Source: Campylobacter hominis ATCC BAA-381
GTDB lineage: Bacteria > Campylobacterota > Campylobacteria > Campylobacterales > Campylobacteraceae
Assembly: GCF_000017585.1 (NCBI RefSeq)
Contig: NC_009714.1
Span: 868,001 to 932,000, forward strand
DNA length: 64,000 nt
Reading direction: 5' to 3'
Shown piece after piece: positions 40,445-49,218 of the stretch. The position numbers and the translations under genes were made by a program. The notes beneath the pieces were generated by a model. The model saw nothing but the letters and a program-made list of their open reading frames with translations, did not search any database and had not been told where the DNA came from. Positions within the stretch are counted from its first letter, which is position 1, and each line of letters begins with the position of its first letter.

Positions 40445-41459
40445 AGCCGAAAAATACTTATTCAGTAATTTTTTAAGCACTTTCGCGTCGCTTTTCAGTA
40501 CGCTTTTTTTAATAATGTCAATTATATTTTTTCTTCAAATAGCGCGTATTACTTCATTTGTAGAGATAAATTTATATGAATTAACAAAACTTTATCTTTT
40601 TATGCTTCCGCGCATTCTTATTTTTACAATACCGATTTCATTTTTTGTAGCTCTTGCGATGTCACTATTCAGACTTTCAAAAGAAAATGAAACGATAGTG
40701 CTTTTTACTCTTGGTTATTCAAGTGAAAAAATAGCGCGATTTTTTTTATTTTTAGCTTTTATTGTTTCCGTTTCAATGCTTTTGATCTCACTGTTTATGA
40801 TGCCTTTAGCCGAAAATTTAAAGGATAATTTCGTAAGTTATAAAAAAATCAGTGCAAATTTAAATATAAAATCAAGTGAATTCGGACAAAAATTTTCGGA
40901 TTGGCTGGTTTTTATTGATGATCAAAAAGAGACGAACACCGGAAGTATCTACGAAAATCTCATACTTTATCACCCAAAAAATAAAACAAGCGATGAGCGT
41001 ATAATTTTGGCAAGCAGTGGCGAAATTGCAAATGAAAATTCAAATTTCTCGTTAAAACTTAAAAACGGTAAAGCTTATACAAACGATGAAAAAAAATGGC
41101 ATATAAGCTATTTTGACGAACTTATAATTCGCACAGTTCAAAAAGATAAAATCAAAGAAAACGGCGGAATTTTAGGATATTGGAAAAACGAAAAAAACGC
41201 TTCGAAACAGCTTAGTATATATGTTTTAGTTTCACTTTTTCCTCTTGCTTCAATATATTTTGCCGTAAGCTTCGGTATAGTAACGTATCGTTACGAAAAA
41301 GGTTTCATTTATATTGGAATTTTCGGCGTACTTTTTTGCTATTTTGCAATGATTATGATTTTTGCAAAGCAGCCGTTATTAGCCATTCCACTTACTTTTT
41401 TTATATTTTTAATCCTTTCTTACATTTTTTACAGGCAAAAAATTGCAAGACGATATTAA
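40437..41459 (+). CDS. LptF/LptG-family permease
   Basis: A 340-residue YjgP/YjgQ-type inner-membrane protein, the permease part of the LptBFG ABC transporter that extracts LPS or LOS from the inner membrane. It has three N-terminal membrane segments (residues about 10-120), a periplasmic domain (SGEIANENSNFSLKLKNGKA) and three C-terminal segments (from about 255). I cannot say whether it is LptF or LptG. It overlaps the prepilin peptidase gene by eight bases and truA by 17, so it is in the same operon. Confidence 0.85.
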   Translation: MYRAEKYLFSNFLSTFASLFSTLFLIMSIIFFLQIARITSFVEINLYELTKLYLFMLPRILIFTIPISFFVALAMSLFRLSKENETIVLFTLGYSSEKIARFFLFLAFIVSVSMLLISLFMMPLAENLKDNFVSYKKISANLNIKSSEFGQKFSDWLVFIDDQKETNTGSIYENLILYHPKNKTSDERIILASSGEIANENSNFSLKLKNGKAYTNDEKKWHISYFDELIIRTVQKDKIKENGGILGYWKNEKNASKQLSIYVLVSLFPLASIYFAVSFGIVTYRYEKGFIYIGIFGVLFCYFAMIMIFAKQPLLAIPLTFFIFLILSYIFYRQKIARRY

Positions 41460-42279
41460 AATTCGTTTAATTTACAGTTTTGACGGCTCTAAATTTTGCG
41501 GCTCTCAAACGCAACCAAACGGCAAAGCGGTAGAAGACAGACTAAATTCAGCACTTTTTCGATGCGGTATAAATGAAAAAGTAATATCGGCATCAAGAAC
41601 TGATAAAGGAGTGCATGCACTTTCTCAAGTCAGTACAACGCATTGTGCCGCTTTTTGGGATTTGCAAAATCTTAGGCATTTTATAAATCGACACGCTAAG
41701 CCGTCGATTTACGTGCGAAAAATAGAGCGCGCGGATGAAAATTTTCAAGTTAGATTTGACGCTAAAGCGCGCAGTTACAGATATATATTAAATCATGATG
41801 AATTCAGTCCGTTTTTTAGTAATTATTTTTATTTTTATCCAGAAATTTCGCCATTTTTACTCAATTTATCTCTTGGCATTTTTGTAGGTAAGCACGATTT
41901 CAGCGAATTTATGAAATCAGGAAGTGCCAGCGGTTCCGTAAGAGAAATTTATAAAGCTTTTGCTTACAGATACAAAAATTTTACAATCATAAACTTTAAA
42001 GCCAACGGTTTTTTACGGGCTCAGGTTCGACTGATGGTAGCAAATGCCTTAAAATGTGTAAAAATTTTGGAAAAATCATTTAGTAATAAAAAAATTGATG
42101 AAATTTCAAACTTTTATAAAAATAATAAAAACTTAAAATTTAATGAAATTTTAAAAAATAAAGATTTTAATATTGAGAAAATCATAAACGATAATAATTT
42201 TCCGCTTAATATAAATAAAGCCATAACTCGCATTCCTGCTCCTCCAAACGGACTTTATCTAAATAAAATTTGGTATTAG
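41443..42279 (+). CDS. truA: tRNA pseudouridine(38-40) synthase
   Basis: Converts uridines 38-40 in the anticodon arm of many tRNAs to pseudouridine. The catalytic Asp is in SASRTDKGVHALSQ; the N-terminus has YSFDGSKFCGSQTQPNGKAVEDRL. FVGKHDFSEFMKSGS and ANGFLRAQVRLMV are also typical. At 278 residues it is a little longer than E. coli TruA in the C-terminal part, which is Asn/Lys-rich. The start is TTG at 41443, inside the end of the preceding gene, with ACAGG upstream; no ATG occurs before the conserved region. Confidence 0.93.
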   Translation: MQDDIKIRLIYSFDGSKFCGSQTQPNGKAVEDRLNSALFRCGINEKVISASRTDKGVHALSQVSTTHCAAFWDLQNLRHFINRHAKPSIYVRKIERADENFQVRFDAKARSYRYILNHDEFSPFFSNYFYFYPEISPFLLNLSLGIFVGKHDFSEFMKSGSASGSVREIYKAFAYRYKNFTIINFKANGFLRAQVRLMVANALKCVKILEKSFSNKKIDEISNFYKNNKNLKFNEILKNKDFNIEKIINDNNFPLNINKAITRIPAPPNGLYLNKIWY

Positions 42280-42463
42280 AATTTTACCAAAATCGTAGAA
42301 AATACCGATTTACTTAAAATTTTAACGTTGATAATTCAAATTTTAAGTATGATATTAAAATTTAAATCAAATCTGACAATTTGAAAAATACATTTAAAAT
42401 AAAAATTCGTTTTTTTTATTCAAAATTCAGTATTTTAAAATTTTTAAATAAAAAAACATTAAA

Positions 42464-42481
42464 AAATTTAAGCTTAAATTT
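42464..42481 (-). terminator. Palindrome and T tract after kefB
   Basis: The 18-base perfect palindrome AAATTTAAGCTTAAATTT lies five bases after the kefB stop and on the minus strand is followed by further T-rich sequence (TTTAATG, then seven T). It may act as a weak terminator between the convergent truA and kefB genes; the stem is almost all A-T. Confidence 0.35.
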
Positions 42482-42486
42482 CCACA

Positions 42487-44118
42487 TTAAATTTCTGCTG
42501 AATGTTTTTCTATTTTACATTGAATCGCTTCCTGTACAAGCACGTTCGCAATAGCTCTTTCTTCTTTAATAAAACGAAATTTTTCTCCAAAATCACTAAA
42601 CAGTTTTTTTTCGTCTGCTCCTGTATATCTGACGACTACATCTGAAGGCATATTAAGAGAAGCGATATTTTTAGCTATCATCATCAACTTCTGTTCGTTT
42701 GAAACCGTTAAAATTATTCCGTCCGCATTTGCGATATTTGCTTCAATCAAAGTGCTTTTTCGTGTCATATCGCCAAAATAGATATTTTCTCCGCGACTTT
42801 TACCAAGTTCGACAAGAGTTAAATCGCTCTCAATTACAATATGCAAAAGTCCTTGATTTTTCAGTTTTAATACGACTTCCTGACCAAGCCTTCCGTATCC
42901 GCAAACTATAAAATGGTGTTTTATTTCAGCAAGTTTTATTTTATTTTTTGTCAAAGAAGTTCCATCGCCTTCAAAACGATTTGCAAAAACATTTATATTT
43001 TTCAAAATAAAAGGTGTAATAATCATCGTAATTACAACTGTTGAAATTAAAATTTGCGCATTTGTTTGAGAAATAGCGCTGTGAGCCAACATTATGGAAA
43101 AAATCGCAAGTGCAAACTCACCAATCTGAGATATTGAAATAGCTGCTTTAAAAGCAACACGTCTTTTTACACTAAAATACAGAATAAAATAAACTATAAG
43201 TGTTTTAATCGTCATTATAACAAAAACTAAAGCAAGAATTAAACCATAATTCTCTTTAATGGTATCAAAATTGATTTGCATACCGACAGTGATAAAAAAA
43301 AGTCCTAATAATATATCTCTGAACGGAATCAAAACGGCTTCTATCTGATCTTTATATTCCGTTTCGGCGATAATAATACCTGCGATAAACGCTCCAAGCG
43401 TATAAGAAAAACCAAATATATGGGCGATAAAACTAGAGCCTACAACCGTAAAAAGTATGGAAATAAGAAAAATTTCTTTTGAATCTGTCTGCAAAATTTT
43501 ATTTAAAATAGCATTAAACAGGTATTTACCGATTAAAAACAGTAATCCGATCACAATAACTGCACTAATACAAGTTTTTAATATCAAATAAATTACAGGA
43601 GTGCTGTCAGTGCTGCCGAAAATATCAATCATAAGCAAAATCGGAATCACTGCAATATCCTGGAAAAGTAAAATTCCAAGTGCTTTACGACCGTAAATTT
43701 GACTGATTTGATTTCTATCATTTAAAATTTTAAGTACAATTGCGGTAGACGAAAGAGAAAGAGCTGAACCTATTATAATGGCTGCTTTTATATTAATACC
43801 GAAAATTTCATAAGCCGCAAAAGCAAAAAAAATCGTACTTACGCTCATTTGTAAAATACCGTTTAAAAAAACATCTTTTTTCATTTGCATAAGATATTTC
43901 AGACTGAATTCAAGCCCTATCGTAAACATTAAAAAAACTATACCGAACTCCGCGACGTGCGAAATTTCAGCTTTATTGGAAAGATTATATATATGATTTA
44001 GACAAATTCCTGTTACTATATAACCTATAATAGTCGGGATTTCAAACATTTTAAATATGACGTTAAGCACAATAGCTAGTGCTGAAACTATTAAAAAAAG
44101 CTCTAAAAAAAGCTCCAT
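42487..44118 (-). CDS. kefB: KefB-type cation/proton antiporter with RCK domain
   Basis: A 543-residue CPA2-family antiporter. The first 380 residues are membrane-embedded with GIVFLMFTIGLEFSLKYLM, ALSLSSTAIVLKILNDRNQ and ALGILLFQDIAVIPILLMI, followed by IGEFALAIFSIMLA. A cytoplasmic RCK/TrkA-N domain starts at about residue 400 (HHFIVCGYGRLGQEVVLKL). Such proteins export K+ (or Na+) in exchange for protons under electrophile or pH stress. It lies three bases after hspR, the last gene of the heat-shock unit, an arrangement I recall from C. jejuni as well. Confidence 0.9.
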   Translation of the reverse strand: MELFLELFLIVSALAIVLNVIFKMFEIPTIIGYIVTGICLNHIYNLSNKAEISHVAEFGIVFLMFTIGLEFSLKYLMQMKKDVFLNGILQMSVSTIFFAFAAYEIFGINIKAAIIIGSALSLSSTAIVLKILNDRNQISQIYGRKALGILLFQDIAVIPILLMIDIFGSTDSTPVIYLILKTCISAVIVIGLLFLIGKYLFNAILNKILQTDSKEIFLISILFTVVGSSFIAHIFGFSYTLGAFIAGIIIAETEYKDQIEAVLIPFRDILLGLFFITVGMQINFDTIKENYGLILALVFVIMTIKTLIVYFILYFSVKRRVAFKAAISISQIGEFALAIFSIMLAHSAISQTNAQILISTVVITMIITPFILKNINVFANRFEGDGTSLTKNKIKLAEIKHHFIVCGYGRLGQEVVLKLKNQGLLHIVIESDLTLVELGKSRGENIYFGDMTRKSTLIEANIANADGIILTVSNEQKLMMIAKNIASLNMPSDVVVRYTGADEKKLFSDFGEKFRFIKEERAIANVLVQEAIQCKIEKHSAEI

Positions 44119-44121
44119 TTT

Positions 44122-44499
44122 TTAGTCCTTTTTATCGTCATAAAATATCAAATCAAAACTGTTTTTACGTTTTACTAATGATGTTTTTCTGTTTTTTGAA
44201 CTTTGAAATTTTTCAAGCTCGCCGCGTAATTCATCTATTATTTTCTCGCTTTCTTCTATGCGTTCTTTTAATTGAAAAATTACATCCACACCGGCCAAAT
44301 TGACACCTAAATCTTTTGTAAGACGAAGTATCATCTTTATGCGATCAATGTCTCTTGCCGAATACAAACGCATTTTACCTTCCGTTCTTTCCGGTTCGAC
44401 AAGTCCTTCTCTTTCATATTGACGCAATGTTTGAGGATGAATATTTAAAATTTTAGCAACCACGCTTATCAAATACATCGGTTCATCATAATTTTGCAT
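44122..44499 (-). CDS. hspR: MerR-family heat-shock repressor HspR
   Basis: A 125-residue DNA-binding protein. The MerR-type winged helix occupies residues 5-75: YLISVVAKILNIHPQTLRQY, EREGLVEPERTEGKMRLYS, DIDRIKMILRLTKDLGVN. A C-terminal coiled coil (IFQLKERIEESEKIIDELRGELEKF) serves dimerisation. HspR in epsilonproteobacteria represses chaperone operons from HAIR sites, often with help from a chaperone acting as co-repressor. Here it is directly downstream of cbpA, and a HAIR-like site overlaps the cbpA promoter, so it probably represses its own operon. Confidence 0.93.
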   Translation of the reverse strand: MQNYDEPMYLISVVAKILNIHPQTLRQYEREGLVEPERTEGKMRLYSARDIDRIKMILRLTKDLGVNLAGVDVIFQLKERIEESEKIIDELRGELEKFQSSKNRKTSLVKRKNSFDLIFYDDKKD

Positions 44500-44509
44500 T
44501 TTTTATCCT

Positions 44510-45382
44510 TTATAATTTTTCTTTAAGAATTTTGATTGTCTGCTCATCAAAATTATTTATATCCGGAAGTAAAACATTTGTAGTTAAATACAAATCTCCG
44601 TAAATTTTACTTTTTCTATTTTGCACTCCATAGCCTTTTAGACGAATTTTTTGATTATTTTTTGTATTAGGTGCGATTTTTATATTGACATTTTTTTTGA
44701 ATGTATCTACACTGATTTTGCCACCAAAAAGCGCTGTTTTTAATGAAATATCAACTTTTTTGTAAAGATCGTCACCTTTTCTTTCATATTGATCGCTTGG
44801 TTCAACTTCCAAATTTAAAATCAAATCGCCATTTCTTCCATGCGCACTTTTTCCTTTGCCACGAATTCGAAGTTTTTCTCCACTTTCAACGCCTGATGGA
44901 ATACGAATTTTAATATTATCAGAATTAACTGAAATACTTATTTCTCCACCATTTACAGCAGTTTCGAATGGAATTCTAAGATTTGATACTATATCTAAAT
45001 TTTCATTTTCAAAACCGCCGAATCCGCCAAAATCAAAACCTCCAAAGCCGCCGCCGAAATTTTCTCTTTTAAAACCGCCTCCAAAAACATTTTTTAAAAT
45101 TTCATTTAAATCATCCATATTTTCGGCACTTCTTGTAAAATCGCCGAAATCTTGTCCGCCGAACATATTTTCGCCATAAGCATCATATTGTTTGCGTTTT
45201 TTTTCATCACTTAAAATTTCGTAAGCCGCGTTTATTTCTTTAAATTTTTCTTCGGCACCCGGTTCTTTATTTATATCCGGATGATATTTTCTGGCAAGTC
45301 TGCGATACGCTTTTTTTATTTCATCGCTGCTTGCCGTTTTACTGACGCCCAAAGTATCATAAGGGCTTTTATTTGGACTCAT
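44510..45382 (-). CDS. cbpA: DnaJ-class co-chaperone CbpA
   Basis: Hsp40-like co-chaperone that stimulates DnaK. The J domain at the N-terminus has the HPD motif in [21 protein letters not shown] Gly/Phe-rich linker (around residues 75-120) follows, then a two-part substrate-binding domain ([20 protein letters not shown]). It lacks the zinc-finger CXXCXGXG repeats, so it is CbpA-type rather than DnaJ. I placed the start at ATG 45382 (290 residues) because AAGGAAGG stands five bases before it; an ATG five codons upstream lacks an RBS. It is the first gene of cbpA-hspR-kefB. Confidence 0.93.
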   Translation of the reverse strand: MSPNKSPYDTLGVSKTASSDEIKKAYRRLARKYHPDINKEPGAEEKFKEINAAYEILSDEKKRKQYDAYGENMFGGQDFGDFTRSAENMDDLNEILKNVFGGGFKRENFGGGFGGFDFGGFGGFENENLDIVSNLRIPFETAVNGGEISISVNSDNIKIRIPSGVESGEKLRIRGKGKSAHGRNGDLILNLEVEPSDQYERKGDDLYKKVDISLKTALFGGKISVDTFKKNVNIKIAPNTKNNQKIRLKGYGVQNRKSKIYGDLYLTTNVLLPDINNFDEQTIKILKEKL

Positions 45383-45418
45383 ATTTCCTTCTTTCATTTT
45401 TGCAAAAATTTTGCGTAG

Positions 45419-45424
45419 ATTATA
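45419..45424 (-). promoter_or_regulatory. cbpA promoter extended -10 box
   Basis: On the minus strand TGATATAAT gives a consensus TATAAT (45419-45424) with a TG extension, 37 bases before the cbpA ATG. The HAIR-like site covers the place of the -35 region. Confidence 0.65.
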
Positions 45425-45432
45425 TCATATAA

Positions 45433-45453
45433 GTTTAGTCTTTGTCAATCAAG
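45433..45453 (-). promoter_or_regulatory. HAIR-like HspR operator upstream of cbpA
   Basis: Minus strand reads CTTGATT, seven spacer bases (GACAAAG), then ACTAAAC. The HAIR consensus is CTTGAGT-N7-ACTCAAG, so the left half matches at 6 of 7 and the right at 5 of 7, with exact spacing. It starts nine bases upstream of the -10 box, an ideal position for repression by HspR encoded in the same operon. Confidence 0.6.
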
Positions 45454-45517
45454 TTTATAACTGAGTTTCGTTTAAAATTCTTAAAATTTTATTGAAATTT
45501 CATTAAAACCTGTCATC

Positions 45518-45523
45518 TATAAT
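45518..45523 (+). promoter_or_regulatory. Likely htrA -10 box
   Basis: TATAAT in CATCTATAATTACG lies 33 bases before the htrA ATG, with AAAGGA at the RBS position. Divergent from the cbpA promoter. Confidence 0.55.
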
Positions 45524-45556
45524 TACGATAAAATTTTAATTTAAAGGATAATTAGT

Positions 45557-46972
45557 ATGAAAAAAACAGTAATTTTTTCTATTTTTTTGGCTTCTGTCAT
45601 GTTTGCAGGCAATATCGATTTTAACGAAGCCGACAAAAACGTCGAGAGGATAAATCCTCTAGTAAATAGTGAAAATAAGATTATTTCATTTAATTCATCA
45701 ATTACAAATGCAAAAAAATCGGTCGTAAATATTGCGACTTCACAAACCATAAAAGCGTCTCAAAATCAAATTGATCCGTTTTTTAACGATCCGTTTTTTA
45801 ACGATTTTTTTAAATTTAACTTCGGAATTCCAAAAACAGATAGAAAAGCTAAATCTTTGGGATCAGGCGTAATTATTTCAAATGACGGATATATAGTTAC
45901 AAACAATCATGTCGTAGAAAACGCCGATGAAATTATAGTAACTTTGAGTGAAAGCGATAAAGAATTTAAGGCAAAACTTATCGGCAACGATCCTAAAACA
46001 GATATTGCAATAATAAAAATAGACAAAAAGGATCTTACCGCAATAAAATTCGGTGATAGCGGAGAACTTCTTGAAGGCGATATGGTTTTTGCCATAGGAA
46101 ATCCGTTCGGCGTTGGCGAAACAATTACACAAGGTATAATTTCGGCTCTAAATAAAAACAATATCGGTTTAAATCAATATGAAAATTTTATACAAACCGA
46201 TGCTTCTATAAATCCCGGAAACTCAGGAGGAGCATTGGTAGATAGCCGTGGTGCTTTAATAGGAATAAATTCCGCTATTTTAAGCAGCAGCGGTGGAAAT
46301 AACGGTGTCGGATTTGCAATTCCTTCAAATATGGTAAAAAATATCGCAAGCAAACTGATAAAAGACGGCAAGATCGAACGCGGATATATCGGCGTAATGA
46401 TATCAAATCTAAATGAAGACCAAAAAGAAATTTACAAAAATGAAGAAGGCGCACTTATAGCAAGCGTGGAAAAAAATTCTCCTGCCGATAAAGCTGGACT
46501 TAAACGCGGCGATTTAATCGTTAAAATAAACGACAAAAGCATAAAAAATGCGAATGAACTTAAAAACATAATCGGCTCAATGTCTCCAGGCGAAACAATC
46601 GAAGTACAATATGAACGTGCAAAAGATACGAAAACAGCAAAAATCAAACTTGATAATATGGATAGCAGCACACTTGCAGAAAACACAGAATCAAAAAGTT
46701 CAATAGAAGGCCTAAAACTTTCAAATCTTACAAATGAACTCAAACGTCAATATAATATTCAAAGTGATATAAAAGGCGTAATCATTACAAATGTAGAAAA
46801 AGGCTCAAAAGCCGAAGATTACGGTTTTGAACGCGGAGATATAATAATGCAGATCGCTCAAAAAGAGATAAAAACCATAGCCGATATAGATGAGGCGATT
46901 AAATCAAATAAAGGCAAAAAAATCGTTTGGGTTTTAAGAAATGAAATTCCGCTTGGAATAGTAATAAAATAA
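45557..46972 (+). CDS. htrA: Periplasmic serine protease/chaperone HtrA
   Basis: DegP/HtrA family protein (471 residues) that degrades or refolds misfolded periplasmic proteins; in C. jejuni it is also secreted and cleaves host E-cadherin. It has a signal peptide (first 17 residues, ending MFAG). The catalytic triad is His118 (NNHVV), Asp149 (KTDIAI) and Ser223 (GNSGGAL). Two PDZ domains follow (from about residue 270, GYIGVMISNL; and from about 380, IKGVIITNVEKGSKAEDYG). It is divergent from cbpA-hspR-kefB and precedes cprRS. Confidence 0.95.
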   Translation: MKKTVIFSIFLASVMFAGNIDFNEADKNVERINPLVNSENKIISFNSSITNAKKSVVNIATSQTIKASQNQIDPFFNDPFFNDFFKFNFGIPKTDRKAKSLGSGVIISNDGYIVTNNHVVENADEIIVTLSESDKEFKAKLIGNDPKTDIAIIKIDKKDLTAIKFGDSGELLEGDMVFAIGNPFGVGETITQGIISALNKNNIGLNQYENFIQTDASINPGNSGGALVDSRGALIGINSAILSSSGGNNGVGFAIPSNMVKNIASKLIKDGKIERGYIGVMISNLNEDQKEIYKNEEGALIASVEKNSPADKAGLKRGDLIVKINDKSIKNANELKNIIGSMSPGETIEVQYERAKDTKTAKIKLDNMDSSTLAENTESKSSIEGLKLSNLTNELKRQYNIQSDIKGVIITNVEKGSKAEDYGFERGDIIMQIAQKEIKTIADIDEAIKSNKGKKIVWVLRNEIPLGIVIK

Positions 46973-46982
46973 TCCTCCTAAA

Positions 46983-47011
46983 AAGAGTGAAATTGCTTAA
47001 ATTTCACTCTT
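46983..47011 (+). terminator. Twelve-bp hairpin between htrA and cprR
   Basis: AAGAGTGAAATT (46983-46994) is perfectly complementary to AATTTCACTCTT (47000-47011) around a five-base loop, eleven bases after the htrA stop. It has no T run and is followed 15 bases later by the cprR -10 box, so it may be an htrA 3' end or a regulatory element. Confidence 0.55.
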
Positions 47012-47025
47012 AACACTAAATTTGC

Positions 47026-47031
47026 TATAAT
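47026..47031 (+). promoter_or_regulatory. cprR promoter -10 box
   Basis: TATAAT in TTTGCTATAATCACAG, 24 bases before the cprR ATG; AAAAAGGA forms the RBS. Confidence 0.6.
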
Positions 47032-47055
47032 CACAGAATTTCAAAAAGGATAAAT

Positions 47056-47736
47056 ATGATAAAAATTTTAATGATTGAAGACGATACTGAACTGGCTGAA
47101 ATTTTAAGTGAATATCTAAGCAAATTCGATATGAAAATAAGCGTTGCAGAAGATCCGTATATAGGCATTTCCAAATTAAATTTAGAACATTTCGATCTTC
47201 TCATACTTGATCTTACATTACCGGGAATGGATGGACTTGAAGTATGTAAAGAAATACGCAAAAAAAACAATATTCCTATCATAATTTCAAGTGCAAGACA
47301 CGATTTAACCGACAAAGTAAATGCATTTGAGTTTGGCGCCGATGATTATTTGCCGAAACCTTACAATCCGCAGGAACTGCTGGTTAGAATAAAAAGTCAT
47401 ATTCGCCGTCAAAATGTAAATTTTGAAGTTTCTTCAAAGCAAAACGAAGAAAAAGATTTAGCGGTAAATGATTTTGAACATATAATAACTTTCAAAGGAA
47501 ATACTTTAAATTTAACAGCCGCAGAATACGACATACTTGCATATCTGATAAAAAAAGAAGGCGGGGCGATTTCAAGAGAAGAGTTAATTTATAACTGCAA
47601 CGCAATAAATGAAGATTCGACAAATAAGAGCATAGATGTAATAATCGGGCGCATACGCACAAAACTTGGTGAAAATCCGAAAGAGCCTGTTTATATACAT
47701 GCAATCCGCGGTGTCGGATATAAACTTATTCAATGA
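47056..47736 (+). CDS. cprR: OmpR-family response regulator CprR
   Basis: A 226-residue response regulator: receiver domain with acidic pair near residues 8-9 (IEDDTE), phospho-acceptor Asp52 (LILDLTLPGMDG), Thr/Ser site IIISSARHD and Lys in YLPKPY. A C-terminal winged helix follows (LNLTAAEYDILAYLIKKEGG; SIDVIIGRIRTKLGE; IRGVGYKLI). In C. jejuni CprR with CprS controls envelope stress and biofilm traits, including htrA. The neighbourhood (htrA upstream, cprS downstream with 4-base ATGA overlap) supports this identity. Confidence 0.9.
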   Translation: MIKILMIEDDTELAEILSEYLSKFDMKISVAEDPYIGISKLNLEHFDLLILDLTLPGMDGLEVCKEIRKKNNIPIIISSARHDLTDKVNAFEFGADDYLPKPYNPQELLVRIKSHIRRQNVNFEVSSKQNEEKDLAVNDFEHIITFKGNTLNLTAAEYDILAYLIKKEGGAISREELIYNCNAINEDSTNKSIDVIIGRIRTKLGENPKEPVYIHAIRGVGYKLIQ

Positions 47737-48971
47737 AGACATCCGTTTTATATGCGATAACTGCTGTTTTCGCGCTGGCTTTAATAAGCATTTCAACTGC
47801 TTTTTTTTGGCTTATGGATTATGACAAACAAAATTATACAAGAGAACTGAATACAAAATATTCAATAATTTCTCGCGCGAATCTTTATAAAATGAACTCA
47901 CTGATCGGAGAAGACGAATTTCAAAGACAAACTGAAAATTTCAAAATGCGCGAAATTAAAAACAAAGATGAAAAAAATAAAATAATTCAAAACGGAACTG
48001 TTTTAGACAAAATAGAAGCCGAAATCGGTTCATCGGCAATTATATTTTATAAAAATCACAATTATATAAAAATTACTCACAATGACAATGTTCTGCTGCT
48101 TTTTGACAAAGATTACGAACCGTATAGATACGCTATTTTTAAAGCTATTTATGCATTCATAATCTTAATAATTTTGATAACTTATATAATCATAATTCGC
48201 AAAATCAAACCGCTTCGAAAATTAAAAAGAGAGATTGATAAATTTGCGAACGGCAGTCTCGATATAAAAAACGTAGCCAAAGGAAATGACGAAATAAGCG
48301 ATGTTGCAACGGCATTTTACGATGCCGTTATGCAAATTAGAAAACTTAACGAATCAAGACAACTTTTTTTGCGAAATATCATGCACGAATTAAAAACTCC
48401 AATAACAAAAGGCAGAATAACCGTTGAGATGATTGAAGAGGGCAAAAATAGAAATCGTCTTATTTCAGTTTTTGAAAGGCTTGAAAATTTGATAAACGAA
48501 TTCGCTGCGGTTGAGCGTGCGACATCAGGTCTTACATTAAATAATATAACAACTTGCACAATGGACGATATCGTGCAGGAAGCGCTAGATATAGCGATGC
48601 TTGAAAAAAATGCAGTAGAAATATCAAACGATGAGAACATTAATGTAAATGTAGATTTTAAACTGTTTTCCATCGCCGTTAAAAATATGATTGACAATGG
48701 GCATAAATATTCTTCAAATAAAAAAGTTAAAATAATAGTTAATAACAAAAAATGCGAATTTATCACGACTGGCGAACAGCTTGAAAAAGATTTGTCGTTT
48801 TTCACGGAGCCGTTTTCAAAAGGCACAAATGCAAAACAAAGTTTCGGGCTTGGACTTTATATTGTTGATAATATTTTAAAAGCTCACGATTTGGCTTTAG
48901 GATATCGTTATGAAAATCAAAACAACATTTTTATATTTGAAAATTTCTCTCAAGTTGTAAATAAAAATTAA
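47733..48971 (+). CDS. cprS: Sensor histidine kinase CprS
   Basis: A 412-residue membrane sensor kinase: first membrane helix at residues 4-28, a short periplasmic region, second helix at about 138-155, HAMP-like region, then the H-box RNIMHELKTPITKGR with phospho-acceptor His218. The catalytic ATPase domain has an N-box-like MIDNGHKYSSNKKV and a G-box KQSFGLGLYIVDNI. The domain is compact, and the N-box has Asp-Asn-Gly-His-Lys in place of the more usual Asn-Ala-X-Lys. It is coupled to cprR by ATGA. Confidence 0.9.
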   Translation: MKTSVLYAITAVFALALISISTAFFWLMDYDKQNYTRELNTKYSIISRANLYKMNSLIGEDEFQRQTENFKMREIKNKDEKNKIIQNGTVLDKIEAEIGSSAIIFYKNHNYIKITHNDNVLLLFDKDYEPYRYAIFKAIYAFIILIILITYIIIIRKIKPLRKLKREIDKFANGSLDIKNVAKGNDEISDVATAFYDAVMQIRKLNESRQLFLRNIMHELKTPITKGRITVEMIEEGKNRNRLISVFERLENLINEFAAVERATSGLTLNNITTCTMDDIVQEALDIAMLEKNAVEISNDENINVNVDFKLFSIAVKNMIDNGHKYSSNKKVKIIVNNKKCEFITTGEQLEKDLSFFTEPFSKGTNAKQSFGLGLYIVDNILKAHDLALGYRYENQNNIFIFENFSQVVNKN

Positions 48972-49218
48972 TTTGATTTTATATTTTAATAAAACTTTAT
49001 AAAAAATAAATGTTGTATTTCTTTAATACAATCAGCAAAAAATTATTTTATCTGCAATAGCGCTAAATTTCAAAATTTAATTTATTTAAAGTACTGTTTT
49101 AAATCGAATAAACTTGTCGAAATTTTACTTTTTTTAAGTACAGAATTTTTAAAATTTTGCGTTTAAATTACAGTTTTATATGAAATTTTAAATTTGCATA
49201 ATCAAAATTTAGAAAATT

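Noticed and set aside
48317-48826. Minus-strand frame of 169 codons opposite cprS
   Set aside because: It is entirely inside the cprS kinase gene, whose conserved H-box and G-box explain the region.
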